Notes: generated by a model not told the origin, from the letters alone. A DNA stretch of 64,000 bases from Chrysogorgia sp. JL179-B06 (GCA_035772405.1 JAYKKM010000309.1:62001-126000), one strand, 5' to 3'; positions 31,967-43,942 are shown, counted from the stretch's first letter. Numbers and translations: made by a program.

Positions 31967-32793
31967 CTTGCCCGACCAAAAAATATATGAAAAATCTTCA
32001 TATTGCTTCTTATATTCATAGATTATAGAACATAGTTTGATTATATCATCACCTAAAATAATCAACAAGACATTCCATAAATGAAAATTGACTCCAGTTA
32101 TCTGTATATTGCATAATATTAAATTTATTTTAAATTTGAATGGTATCAAAATCAGCCAGCTATAGAGCTTGAGGACGCGGTGGAGCCATTCTATAAAGGG
32201 TTGTATATTGCAAGTAATATATTGCTTTCCTTATCTTTGCGCAGCATAAAGTCATGTTAACGGTTTGTGTGAATTATTTGGATTTTCTGTAGCGACATTA
32301 ATGTGCGACACACCTCTTGCTCTTTCTCTTCTGACTAATGTTTCCTGCCAATATGGATCGCCCGCCGCGAATTTAACTAAGATGTTGAGTATTCGGCGGA
32401 CTTTTTATATGATGTGTAATTAGTTAATGTCTTCATTAATATCAATTGTTTATATGAGAAATGTCAATATCTAATTCATTTCATGTAATTTATATTTGAA
32501 GATGTTTAATATCATGATAATACTGCATAATTCGAGGTCTATTATTCAACTAAGTTCCGGCATTGACCTCGTAGGCGTAGAGAAACGATTTTCCACTGGT
32601 ATAGATGGTGGCCGTATTCGCGGTACGTACCCCAGCGATTTAACACAAAAATGTTGATAAATATTAAATCGCCCGCTCTCACAATCGCAACCTCTGAGGG
32701 TTAGTATTATGTTCAGTAATAGGGTTAGTTGTATTATGGTATAAGTATTAATTCGCTAGTTTGTGAATACAAATGTCATGTGAATACATGACT

Positions 32794-33036
32794 TCAGCGT
32801 CCCACTAACTCGGGAGAAGTTCCGAAAATGGAGGCAGTGCGGACGAGAAGATAATATCTCGCGATTGAGCGCAGCGAATTGTTGTTGCCACGAGAATATA
32901 AAATTGATATATTTGAGTGATGTGGTGATATAATTAGTTCGGGGACGTGGTGTTCACAAACGGGGTTCAATCTGACAACTGCAGTTGCTTGACCTAAAAT
33001 TCTCAGCAATACACATAAAAGAAACAACATTGCCAA
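32794..33036 (-). CDS. Possible signal-peptide exon, family unknown
   Basis: The minus-strand frame begins MAMLFLLCVLLRILGQATA, a textbook signal-peptide composition with a small-residue cleavage site, followed by a hydrophilic stretch with one Cys. It lies upstream of the LRR-like segment on the same strand, but I could not link them by consistent splice sites. Confidence 0.25.
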   Translation of the reverse strand: MAMLFLLCVLLRILGQATAVVRLNPVCEHHVPELIISPHHSNISILYSRGNNNSLRSIARYYLLVRTASIFGTSPELVGR

Positions 33037-33159
33037 ATATATAATTTGTCAGAAAAACTGAAATAAACAAAGTTTGTATAACAAACATGATTAAAAAATC
33101 AAAACAAAAAAGGCGTGAAAAGTGACTGAGGCGTAAAATATTTCATTCGCGAGCGTGAA

Positions 33160-34012
33160 TGGTGATCCTAAATAGTCCTCCGATAGTCCTAAAAAGTCAT
33201 CCGATAGTCCTAAATAGTCCTCCTATATTCATTGTGCCAAATAGCCTTTCTATAGTCCTAGATACTCCTCTAATAGTCCACATATGCTCCAGACAGTCCT
33301 CTATATTCCTAAGTAGTCCTTCCATAGCCCTAAATAGTATTCAGATATTCCTGAATAGTCCTCCTACACTCCGAAATAATCTTCCTATAGTTCTAAACCC
33401 CCCCCCCCCCCCCCTATAGTCATAATAGACCTCGGGTAGTTCTATATAGTCATCCTATAATCCCAAATAGTGCTACTAGAGTCCCCGATAGTCCTAAATA
33501 GTCATCGTGTAGTCTTAAATAGTCCTTCTATAGTCCAAAATTGTTTTCCTTTAGTCCTCCGATAGCCTCAAATAGTCCTCATATAGTCCTAAATAGTCCT
33601 CATATAGTCCTAAATAGTCCTCATATAGTCCCAAATAGTCCTCATATAGTCAGTCCTCCGATGGTCCTAAATAGTCTTCCTATATTCGTAAATAGTAAAC
33701 CGATATTCCCGAATAGTCCTCCTATACTCGAAATAATCTTCCTATGGTCCTAAACGATCCTCCGATAGTCCTAAATAGTCCTCTTATAGTCCTAAATAGT
33801 CCTCCCGTAGTCTTAAATAGTCATAATATAATCCCAAATAGTCCTCCTATAGTCATCCGGTAGTCCTAAATAATCCTCATGTAGTTTTAAATAGTCCTTC
33901 TATATTGCCAAATAATCTGTCAACAGTTCTAAAATAGTCCTCCAATATTCTTAAATAGTCCGCTAAATATTCCAAGACAGGCCACCTGTATACCTAAATA
34001 GTCCTCCGATTG
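33160..34012. repeat. Degenerate minisatellite, TAGTCCTAAATAGTCCTCC type
   Basis: About 850 bp built from TAGTCCTAAA and TAGTCCTCCTA half-units, highly mutated, with a C-run at 33,399-33,413. The frames rich in SPPIVLN are translations of the array. Confidence 0.9.
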
Positions 34013-34159
34013 TTTTAATGGACGTAAATGTAAAGTCGCTTCCGTGCCGGCAATTGAATTGAAGTGAGAGCATCGAGACAATGTTGCTTTTAGACAATGT
34101 TTATTTAGTCGCCCAAATATGTTGGAAACTTCGATACCGCATTGTCCGAGTGAAACGGT

Positions 34160-34840
34160 AGAAACGAGTGAAACGGTTTGCCGGGGGTCAGGGTTAGAAT
34201 ACTCGTTAGGAGGGGAGTTTTGAATTTTGGAATTTTCATGATGTTATGCGAGCGTGCAAGATAGCTTTTCTTGAAAATTGAAATTTTTCAACCTAATTTA
34301 GGATAATTAATGCTAATTTATGTTAACATTTTGTGTCTTGTTTGGAAAATTTAAAACCACTGGTAATGTATCGCTTCACAACAGTTATGGTTATTTCGAT
34401 AGATATTAACAGAACAAAGAGGTGGTTCAATTTTGGAAGTTTATCAGCCGGACAGGAAAGAGTTCATAAGTGAACAGGTAAATTGAAATGCTTCGCAAGT
34501 AAGGCAGCTTATTAAATGTTAAATTGAAAATAATCTGAATGTAAAAACAGTTTATCAAAGTAAAAATGGTCAACGAGAAAGAGTCCCCATCTCTGCTCCC
34601 CCAACCCCCATCGACGGAGTAGAAGTTACTAGAGCAAATTATATGCAGAGATCCAACCCGCACCGGTCCTCCCGCTCGGAAACACTGGAATAAACAATTT
34701 GCGCTTTTCTCATGTGGGTGATGATTTGTGACAGCCAGTCAACAAAATCAACGTGTTTTAAAAAAGTAGGAGATGGTTAACCAAATTGGCTTATATTTTG
34801 TTCTTTAGCAGACTTAGAACGATGATGAAAAAATTAGAGG
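34160..34840 (-). repeat. Inverted partner of the 8.03-8.88 kb repeat
   Basis: Reverse complement blocks of the intronic repeat, including the AGCCGGACAGGAAAGAGTT terminus of the TTAA element at about 34,446-34,464. More diverged than simple recent duplication would give. Confidence 0.7.
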
Positions 34841-34849
34841 AAAATTTAA

Positions 34850-35590
34850 AATTGATATATGCAACGGATACCGTACATTACAGGAATTTATTGATAAATA
34901 AATGTAATTACCATATTATTTCGTTTTTGCCAAACTTGCGTCAAAAACAAGCAAGTGAAATATGACGAATACTCTCCACTCCATCCTTAGTTGCCTTCAC
35001 TGCGTTGTCTCTGCAAGTAACTTAAGAAAGTATGCATTATTTATTTCAAAATTAGTACATTTTAAAATAATTGTTTATAATTGGCAGGGAATACATGATA
35101 CATTAGAATAGTAATTTTCACAAAACGATCTTGAGACGTCTGTTATTTCCACCGATATACCCATGGTTTCCTTTTGTCGGAATAAGAACATTTTCTTTGG
35201 TAAACAATTCCGTTAATCAATACTCAAAATGTTTTGTGCTCACAAAGAACGTCAAACAGTACCCCACTACCTTAAGTACATCAGATTATTACTATGGCAA
35301 TGTCAGTTGAATGAAGACGTAAATTATCAGTCTTAAAATTTGCGATAACAATACAGAATAGCGTCAGAATAATGTGTTATGCAACGCAGTGGTGCAACAA
35401 CAATGTCGTGCAGCGTTGATTAATGGCCGCCATTTGAATGTTTTCCTTTGGCAGGACGTCCGGTGTATTAAAGTCTCGCTCCAAGTCATGTCTTTCTACC
35501 AATTTGATGTGCCGTGCAGTCTTGATTTGTCGCTGGTGAAATCTTCGATATAAGACAAGATAATTATTGTAGAATCTTAAAACTTCTTTA
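34850..35590. other. Intergenic, nothing recognised
   Basis: AT-rich sequence without recognisable coding or repeat structure. Confidence 0.45.
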
Positions 35591-35596
35591 TTAATA

Positions 35597-36175
35597 TATA
35601 CATTGCTGTAGTGAATGTGGGAGAGGTATGAGTAGACAGACGATAAATGGAGTCCCGAACGCTCTAACCATTGAGCTACCCAAATACAGTATAACACACT
35701 ATAACCATTTAAAATTGATTACCTCTGATCCACCCTTGGTATATTTCTAATTGGTCACAAAAACTTACAATGACCAAATGTAATTGGTCATATTAACCCA
35801 TCATAATTGGTTATATTGGTTTAAACACTTTATTGGAAATTGGTCGTCACAGCAATTCGCAATGGTAGTTTTAACCATTAGATATGACCATTCGCAATCA
35901 TTTGTCTCAGATCCACATTTCAAACATTTTTTGTTGGTTGGTTTGACCATTCCTTTTTTACAGTGTAAGCATCCACGATATATAGTAACTGCGCCATAGG
36001 TCGTACACATATCAATCGAACCAGTACATCATTGTAACTTTCAATCTACATCTGAGTCTCGGTAGCTCAATGGTTAGAGCGTTTACAGGCAATAAGAAGG
36101 TTACATGTTCTATTGCTGTCAGGGACGCAGAAACATTTTTCTGAGGATATAAGAGCTTGACGATCGTCCATGCAT
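35597..36175. repeat. Two tRNA-derived SINE heads facing each other
   Basis: A minus-strand A box (TAGCTCAATGGTTAGAGCG, read inverted at about 35,660-35,682) is followed by 300 bp of unrelated sequence and then a plus-strand A box at 36,061-36,082 with the same flanks as the copy at 18,130. A similar pair of edges exists at 18,040-18,165, without the 300-bp middle. Confidence 0.55.
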
Positions 36176-36424
36176 CGTTTTATTAATATTGTTGATTGAT
36201 TTTAATTTTCTTAAAACATTATATAATTTCAAAAAACAAATATTTTCATCTGGACATATAGTATATATTCCAAAAAGGAAACGTAAATAGCAAATTAAAT
36301 ACATTTCCCTGACTTTTACATGTTCTGCACATTCCAAATGGATTAAGACATAAAACGTCAGTCTTTAATTTTTTAACTAAGTATAGTTGAGTCGATACGG
36401 TGAGGGTTAGCGGTTTTGAATCCC

Positions 36425-38275
36425 AATCGGTGGGCTGGGTTAATTTTAGGCGTTTATAGGATTTAGTGTTTTATAGGACTTATGGGATTATAGATTTTAG
36501 GGGTTTATATGATTTGATTTAGAGGTTTATAGGATTTATGAGTTTATAGGATTGAGGAGTTTATAGGATTGAGGAGTTTATAGGATTTAGGAGTTTATAG
36601 GATTGAGGGGTTTATAGGTTTTAGGGGTTTATAGGATTTATGAGTTTATAGGATTGCGGAGTTTATAGGACAGAGGAGTTTATAGGATTTAGGAGTTTAT
36701 AGGACAGAGGAGTTTATAGGACAGAGGGGTTTATAGGATTTAGGGGTTTATAGGATTTAGGGGTTTATAGGATTTAGGAGTTTATAGGATTTAGGAGTTT
36801 ATAGGATTTAGGAGTTTATAGGACAGAGGAGTTTATAGGATTTAGGAGTTTATAGGACAGAGGAGTTTATAGGACAGAGGGGTTTATAGGATTTAGTGGT
36901 TTATAGGATTTATGAGTTTATAGGATTGAGGGGTTTATAGGTTTTGGGGGTTTATAGGATTTATGAGTTTATAGGATTGAGGAGTTTATAGGACAGAGGA
37001 GTTTATAGGATTTAGGAGTTTATAGGACAGAGGAGTTTATAGGACAGAGGGGTTTATAGGATTTAGGGGTTTATAGGATTTAGGAGTTTATAGGATTTAG
37101 GAGTTTATAGGACAGAGGAGTTTATAGGATTTAGGAGTTTATAGGACAGAGGAGTTTATAGGACAGAGGGGTTTATAGGATTTAGCGGTTTATAGGATTT
37201 AGGAGTTTATAGGATTGAGGGGTTTATAGGTTTTAGGGGTTTATAGGATTTATGAGTTTATAGGATTGAGGAGTTTATAGGACAGAGGAGTTTATAGGAT
37301 TTAGGAGTTTATAGGACAAAGGAGTTTATAGGACAGAGGGGTTTATAGGATTTAGGGGTTTATAGGATTTAGGAGTTTATAGGATTTAGGAGTTTATAGG
37401 ACAGATGAGTTTATAGGATTTAGGAGTTTATAGGACAGAGGAGTTTATAGGACAGAGGGGTTTATAGGATTTAGGGGTTTATAGGAATTAGGAGTTTATA
37501 GGATTTAGGAGTTTATAGGATTTAGGAGTTTATAGGACAGAGTAGTTTATAGGATTTAGGAGTTTATAGGACAGAGGAGTTTATAGGAGAGAGGGGTTTA
37601 TAGGATTTAGTGGTTTATAGGATTTAGGAGTTTATAGGATTTAGGAGTTTATAGGATTTAGGAGTTTATAGGATTTAGGAGTTTGTAGGATTTAGGAGTT
37701 TATAGGATTTAGGAGTTTATAGGATTTAGTGGTTTATAGGATTTAGGAGTTTATAGGATTTAGTGGTTTAAAGGATTTAGGAGTTTATAGGATTTAGGGG
37801 TTTATAGGATTTAGGAGTTTATAGGCTTTAGGAGTTTATAGGATTTAGTGGTTTATAGGATTTAGGAGTTTATAGGATTTAGGAGTTTATAGGATTTAGG
37901 AGTTTATAGGATTTAGGAGTTTATAGGATTTAGGAGTTTATAGGATTTAGGAGTTTGTAGGATTTAGGAGTTTGTAGTATTTAGGAGTTTATAGGATTTA
38001 GGAGTTTATAGGATTCAGGAGTTTATAGGATTTAGGAGTTTGTAGGATTTATGGTTTTATAAAATTTAGGTTTAGATGTATATAGGATTTAAGGGTTTAT
38101 ATCATTTAAGGGTTTATAGGATTTATAGGACTTAGGGATTTGCAGGATCTAGGTCATTATTGCTAGGATTCAGGCGTTTATAGGATTTAGGGTTTTATAG
38201 GATTTATGGGTTTATAGGATTTAGGGGTTTATAGTATTTAGAGGTGTATATGATTTAGAGGTATATATGATTTAG
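36425..38275. repeat. 17-bp satellite array with higher-order structure
   Basis: About 105 tandem copies of GGATTTAGGAGTTTATA. Variant units (GGACAGAGGAGTTTATA, GGACAGAGGGGTTTATA, GGATTGAGGAGTTTATA) recur in a fixed local order, spaced by multiples of 17 bp (about 119 to 170), in 36,650-37,600; 37,620-38,050 is homogeneous GGATTTAGGAGTTTATA. The edges decay into 38,050-38,275. No spacers, so not a CRISPR-like structure. Confidence 0.95.
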
Positions 38276-38442
38276 GATGTGTACCAACACTCGAAATTTG
38301 CCATAACCATAAATCCTGAGAACATTTAGTTTGATCGAGTGAAATGCCAAATATTACTTGTAATATACCCAGAATCATATCCCGGCATTTCCACCACTAT
38401 ATATATACAGAACTTGTGACTAGGCTTTCGGCAACGGCTTCC

Positions 38443-38512
38443 GTACAGTAGCTCAGTGATCAGAACACTGCACTAGCATCGCAGGGTCGCGCATTCCATT
38501 CCAGCCGGAAGT
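38443..38512 (+). repeat. tRNA-derived SINE head
   Basis: CAGTAGCTCAGTGATCAGAA gives a tRNA D-arm/A box, with an anticodon-arm-like segment (CACTGCACTAGCATCGCAGG) and a degenerate B box (GCGCATTCCATTCC). The following sequence shares CGAAATTT...ACCATAAATCC with the DNA just before it (38,291-38,312). Confidence 0.6.
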
Positions 38513-38584
38513 CCTTTAAGTTGCATTTTTCGCAACTGGTCCCGGTTTGGTCTTAAAATGTATATATTCCAACCCTCGAAATTT

Positions 38585-38652
38585 TTCTTCACCATAAATC
38601 CCGAGAATATATATATATATATATATATATTCTCGGGATTTATGGTGAAGAA
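38585..38652. repeat. Perfect 68-bp palindrome with (AT)n centre
   Basis: TTCTTCACCATAAATCCCGA and its exact reverse complement flank an ATATAT run of about 22 bp. It can extrude a cruciform and may be a hairpin MITE. Confidence 0.9.
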
Positions 38653-38659
38653 TATAATA

Positions 38660-39535
38660 TATAATATAATGTATGAATTTCGTAAATCCAAAATGGCGGC
38701 CATAAACCAGGATGGTGTCTGTAGGTTTTGATATTGTTTCAACTCATAACGTTTTAAATAGGGACCCTAAAATGTGTAAGATATATAAAAATGCACTTGG
38801 TATGAGCTTTAATATAATGTATACAAGTAGTGTATTTTATTAAGAAAAATATTTTTAATTTATGAATTTCTGATGAGATAATGATATGTTCATCTGAAAT
38901 TTTTTGCAATATTTTGAAATACTTTAGCTGCAACATTGCACAATGTATAGCAATAAAGGCCTTGAAAATGCAATTTAGTGTGTAAATTTCACTCTCCTGG
39001 CTCAAGGGAAATAATTTACAATTTTGTTTCCAAAAATAGAAAATGAAGTTTTCACTTTTTTATACAGGTTATAACTATGTAACTACTTCGCTTCAAATCA
39101 TATGAAATAAATTTATGTATACATTGTTAGATGGTCAACAGGTTTATTTATGTATAACACAAATTTCTAACATTAAAGGAGAGGTTTTCACTTCTAAATT
39201 CTGAAATCAGAAATTGTTGACAAAATGTTGAAATGTTTTAGTTGTTTTTAAATGTTTTTTCACTTGTGCAACATATCATATTAAAGTGCTTGTAAAATTC
39301 AAATTGTTGTCTAAATTTTAGCGTTGTAGCTAAAGGATAACATGTTTAAATTTGAAAACAACTTCAATGGTTTCCCAAAAACACATCACATCTTTATTCA
39401 GGTCATATAATATTTTAATTATCTCTCCTAAAATTATGTACCATACATTGTTACAAAAGAGGGTTATTTTAATATATGACACAATGTTCCAGCATTAAAG
39501 GAAAGCTTTTTAACATTTAAATTTCTGATGATATC
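38660..39535. other. Intergenic, very AT-rich
   Basis: Short phrases (CTAAAATTATGTACCATACA-type and GTTTTCACTT) recur loosely, suggesting very old tandem structure. No gene seen. Confidence 0.4.
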
Positions 39536-39540
39536 TGTAG

Positions 39541-40112
39541 GCTTAGGGACTGGACATAAATTACCAGGGGAGGAGAGGAGCGGACGTTCTAAGTAAACAT
39601 TTTAAAAAATGTGACTTCCCGCGACGATGAGCATGAAATAGCCTGTCCCACCCCTTCCAATAGCCAAATATATCATGACCCCTCCCCTTGTTCAAAATAG
39701 CTCCTAAAATAAACGTTCATACTGAAGCATATTTGTCAAAAATACTTATATTGGTTAATTTTGCAGAACATACATATAAAATGTATGTAAAATTACATTT
39801 CATTAGGATATATAAAACATGTGTTGTTTTATGTATTTTACGAACAAATTCATATGTTACTATTATAGTATTTTATACTTTTTATATTATACTTTTTATT
39901 ATATTACACTATTTTACAATAAGCACTGTGATCTGTTTGGAATTTCGAGTAATATGAAGCCATCATGGAGTGTGAGCTTAACTTTATGTGACCCTCCCTT
40001 TTGATAGTTCAATTTCTATAACACCCTCCCTTTTGAGCGGCTGAAAAAGTTATAACCCCCCCCACTTTCTCCACTATCCCTCCCCCTGGTAATTTATCAC
40101 TAGTCCCTTAGC
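39541..40112. mobile_element. TIR element, hAT-like
   Basis: TTAGGGACTGGACATAAATT (continuing ACCAGGGG) on the left is matched by CCCCTGGTAATTTATCACTA (continuing GTCCCTTAG) on the right. The outer flanks TAGGCTT / TAGCTT could be a mutated target duplication. The body is AT-rich with two unassigned frames and no transposase. Confidence 0.6.
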
Positions 40113-40114
40113 TT

Positions 40115-41014
40115 AATTGAAAAATCCAATGGCAACTACCATCAATACATTGTTATCAGTCATATATATTACGGTTGGTGTTACTGATGTCGCCTATCAA
40201 TCTGCTGCCAGAAATCTAGGCGTATGGTTTGACTCTAACCTCTCACTAAGCACACGTATTTTGAAGACTAGTTCTTCTGGGTTTTACTTCTTATATAACG
40301 CTAGGAGTATCAGAAGTACCCTACTAGGGAATTGACTGAGACACTACTATATGCTTTCATATCTAGTGGTGTGGATTATTGCAACAGTTTCTTGTGCGGA
40401 CTACAAAATTGTCAACTATTCAAACTACATAGATTGCAAAACGCTGCTGCGCGTCTTTTTTCAAGAATCTAAGTATTGTCGAATTATAACTTTGTTACGT
40501 AGTTTGCGTTGGTTCCCTGTAAAATATCGCATAAAGTAATTTTACTCACGTTTAAGGCCATCCACGGGATAGCTCCACAATACTTATTTAATCTTATTAG
40601 TCTTAATGAATTTACTAGATATTATCTTCGCTCTAGCAATAGTATGCTACTTAGCACTCCCACCTGCAAGTCATTTAAGACATTAGGGGACAGGGCATTC
40701 TGTATGGCAGCTCCAGCATTTTGGAACAGTTTGCCTTACACTGTTAGAAGTTGTGCATCTGTAGATTGTTTTAACCAGCTAGTTAAGACGTTTTTATTTC
40801 GCCAAGACTTTACATAGCTTCTTTATTTCGAGATAATTTACTATTTAATTTTTATTAGGTTGTGCTAGGTTTGTAAATTACTGCAATTTGTAAATTTTCA
40901 TATTGAATTTCTTAACTCTTCTGATGCGCATTTGAAAATTTTGATATTGCGCAATATAAATTGAATAAATTATTATTATTATTATTATTATTAATATTAT
41001 TATTATTATTATTA
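40115..41014 (+). pseudogene. 5'-truncated LINE with (ATT)n tail
   Basis: Plus-strand frames give ARNLGVWFDSNLSLSTRI, then a weak LLRSLRWFPVKYRI, ISHKVILLTFKAIHGIAPQY, LRSSNSMLLS, and LGDRAFCMAAPAFWNSLPY to the stop at 40,815. This order is the C-terminal end of LINE pol proteins. An (ATT)n microsatellite (40,967-41,014) forms the 3' tail. Several frameshifts. Confidence 0.85.
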
Positions 41015-41660
41015 ATTGCATTCATCAAAAATATTTTGCAAAATTTTGAAATATTGCCGGAACCTTACAATTAGGTTTCAAATTAAAGAAAAAAATTGAT
41101 GAAATAACTTCCATTTATTTTAAATAGGTAATGAATTATTGACTTTAGTTTGTAACTTTTTTACTACTTCACCTAAAAGTATGCACTATTATAAACTCTT
41201 GTCAAAATAAAAGGTTCATTTTAACATATAAATGTATTTTAGGGCTAGCATAAAGGTTGGAATTAGGGTTGGGATTAGTGTTAGAATTAGTGTTAGGATT
41301 AGAGTTAGGATGACCAGATATTTATTTAATGGTAATTGATGGACGAAACACCCGTAGACTTTCGCATTGTATTGCAGCTGGTATTGTGTTGTAGCTAAAA
41401 TCTATTCGAATTTGCAAATGAAAGTGTTATTGTGTACATTATAAAAGCACCAAACAGCAAGCGGACGAGGGGTTGTTGCGTACATGTATTTCTAGTTCTA
41501 TTATTATTTTTGTGCACAAAATTGCGCAATAATCTTTCCCGTCAGGCTTTTGCGAACCGTCAGGCATGTTGCGGAATTGTAGTAGATTCCCTGCCTCCCT
41601 TCTAGCTTGGTACTCTACACAATTTGTTTATCTTAAAGATTTATTAAAAAAACACATCAA
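41015..41660. other. Intergenic; TTAGGGTTAG-like degenerate phrases and a shared fragment
   Basis: Around 41,240-41,320 GTTAGGATTAGNGTTAGAATT-like telomere-resembling phrases occur. At 41,450-41,505 a fragment (GAGGGGTTGTTGCGTACA, ATGTATTTCTAGTT) recurs inverted at 48,515-48,570. Confidence 0.5.
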
Positions 41661-41662
41661 AT

Positions 41663-41853
41663 TGGTAACGTTTTCCTGGAAAAGCGCGGAATTCCCCGAC
41701 TCGCCTCAGTCCGCAACACACTACCACATATGTACTACCCCGTATTGGGTTACATATGCCAAACTTTAAAAAACTAAGATACAAATCTTAAGTTATGATG
41801 GAAATATAAACTAACAATGTCACATAAATGTTTAATGTTCATTGTACAAATCA
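41663..41853 (-). repeat. 3' LTR of the BEL/Pao element
   Basis: The outer edge starts TGGTAACGTTTTCCTGGAAA and continues AGCGCGGAATTC. The same sequence (TGACGACGTTTTCCTGGAAA) begins at 63,957, exactly where the 5' LTR should begin beyond gag. The inner edge, read on the minus strand, begins TGATTTGTACAATG after a purine-rich AGAAAGCGAAGA. TG...CA ends and a length of about 190 bp are reasonable for a short Pao LTR. The inner border is inferred, because the other LTR leaves the window. Confidence 0.7.
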
Positions 41854-41871
41854 CCAATCTTCGCTTTCTAT

Positions 41872-43480
41872 TTACTGGACTTGATTCATCCTAAGCGCTG
41901 CTGCATCTCTTTTTGGGCGAAATTCAACGGCTCCTGGATTTAGTTGTGGTTGCTCTGTTGTTGGTTGGTTATCACGTTCAAGTTCGAGCGGACATAAGAG
42001 CTGCACAGGTCGTCCAATGAATCCATTCGCGGTCTTGAGCATCATGACTCCTAGAATCGTTCCATCCTTGCCTGGGTAGATCTCCATTACGATTGCCAAA
42101 GGCCAAGTCCCGCGGTTCTTACTATCAGCTTTGACGACGACGACATCTCCTTGCTATGGTTGAAATTTGCTAATATTGTGATTTAGGTAATGCCTCTCTG
42201 GCTCTCAGGTACTCTCGTTGCATCGTTTCGATAGGCCATCTTTGCAGGCTTTCGATAATTTGGCGCGTTTCCTGAGATCTTTCTCCTTGACTCTCCACGT
42301 TTCTTCTTACGGTAGTTGTGTTGTACGCTGGTATAGAAATGTTGCTAGTGCTAATGTGGGTAGTTCGATGTAGTCCTGAACATAGCTCAGTGGTCGCCTG
42401 TTAATCTGCGCCTCGACATCGAGTAACACCTCACTGACCTCGGACCAAGTGAGTGTTGTTCCTCCGATGGTCTTGTACATGACTAGTCGTTTTGACGACT
42501 CCAATAAGTCTATCAAATTGGCCTCCCCACCAAAGGGCTCGGCTCAAATGGAATCTCCACGAAATATTACGCTGTTCCGAAAGACATTGAAGTCGCTTGT
42601 CTAATCCATTTTTTCTGTTTTAATAAATGTTCCACAATTATCTGAATAGACGACGCTAGGTCTCCAACGGCGGGCTATGAAACGTTTTAAACACGGTATA
42701 AAATATTCTGTTTCTTGGTGGACGGCTGGCTCTTGAGAGTTTTCAGGCAAAGATCACTAAGAATTATTGTCCTACTTTCTTCTGTGCCTTCTTATAATCT
42801 GATTGGCCCAGCAAGGTCCGTGCCGATGTCTTCAAATGCTGTTCCGACTGTAATACGTTCTTCTGGTGGCTTTCCAGGACCTGGTTTCATCATCGCTGTG
42901 CCGCCAAATCTCTTGCATCCATGACACTTGCGTCTGACAAGCTTGACTAGGCTGCGTAATTCTGGCACCCAATATTGCTCACGAACAGCTGTCATTGTTA
43001 AGCCAACTCCCCCATGAAGCATTTCACAGTGAATATATTGGATAAATGTTTCTGTAAACCTTGCATTGCTTGGAAGATAAATCGGATGATACCCATGTAT
43101 CCGTCCGTGGCATGTTGTCAGGTTCTCTGCGCCCTGTCGTAAGTCATGTTCAGCCTTGATCTTCAGATAATGCGATTGTTCTCTTTCTCTTGAATGCGTC
43201 TGATCCACCAATTGCGTTCTTCGTTCATCTCTTCTATAGTTATTGGTCCTGTTCTCTTTGTTTGATCCTTGCAGTTAGTTATGAATGAATATCTTAATCC
43301 ACACTCCAACTCTTATAGAGTAAGTCGCAAACTTCTTCGTTCCAACAGTTGGTCGAATTCTTCTGTGACTGGTGTGGTCTTCGCTATGCGAAGACTTTAG
43401 CTTCTGCCTCTGAAGGAAATGATGATTTCGTCACTGGGTTCTCTGGCCGTCTGTGTTCGTTTTGTAACTATTCGGGACCA
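41872..43480 (-). pseudogene. BEL/Pao integrase and C-terminal domain
   Basis: At 42,792-43,211 there is an H2C2-type zinc-binding region and integrase start: CHGRIHG, LHGGVGLTMTAVREQYWVPE, CHGCKRF and FEDIGTDLAGPI (first catalytic Asp). At 42,307-42,516 comes DVEAQINRRPLSYVQD. The C-terminal piece at 41,872-42,099 begins MAIVMEIYPGKDG and includes ANGFIGRPVQLLCPLEL, the conserved end of Pao integrases. Frames are shifted between these blocks. Confidence 0.85.
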
Positions 43481-43685
43481 CTTTCAACGGTATTAAGGCA
43501 TTGCTCTTGATTTCGACACTTAAATTTACTATTTTCCAAAGATTTTGTCCAAACGAAGTCAAACTTATTAAACGTATTTACCATACAATAGGAACTAATT
43601 TACAGTTTCTTTTCCATGACAACAAGGTCACGTGATACATTGGCGGCCATATGAGATGAAAATTTAAAACATTCTTGAGGCACGC

Positions 43686-43942
43686 GAATATATACAATTT
43701 AAACAATAAAACAGTGCAACTTGATGCAAACTTTAATTAAGTTTATCATGTTAAGTTGAATGGTAGGAATTAATTTGCATAAACAAAAATATTAGAGAAA
43801 TTGTAATTAGAGGAAAAATCATTCGCCAAAAGTTTCCATTTGCGGTAAAGCTATACAATCTGCCAAGTTAGCTTGATAAACTAGATCAATATTTGCATCA
43901 AATTACGCTGTATAATTGTTTCAATTATAAATATTCGCGTGG
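43686..43942. mobile_element. Short hairpin element inside the left TIR
   Basis: Compared with the right TIR (GAGGCACGCGAATGGTCGGC, inverted at 46.95 kb), the left TIR has about 245 extra bases after CACGCGAA. The insert has imperfect inverted ends (ATATACAATTTAAACAATAA and, inverted, ATATTTATAATTGAAACAAT) that continue for about 45 bp. Confidence 0.65.

Noticed and set aside
36425..38275. Possible CRISPR-like array
   Set aside because: The units are contiguous 17-mers without spacers, and the genome is animal. It is a satellite.
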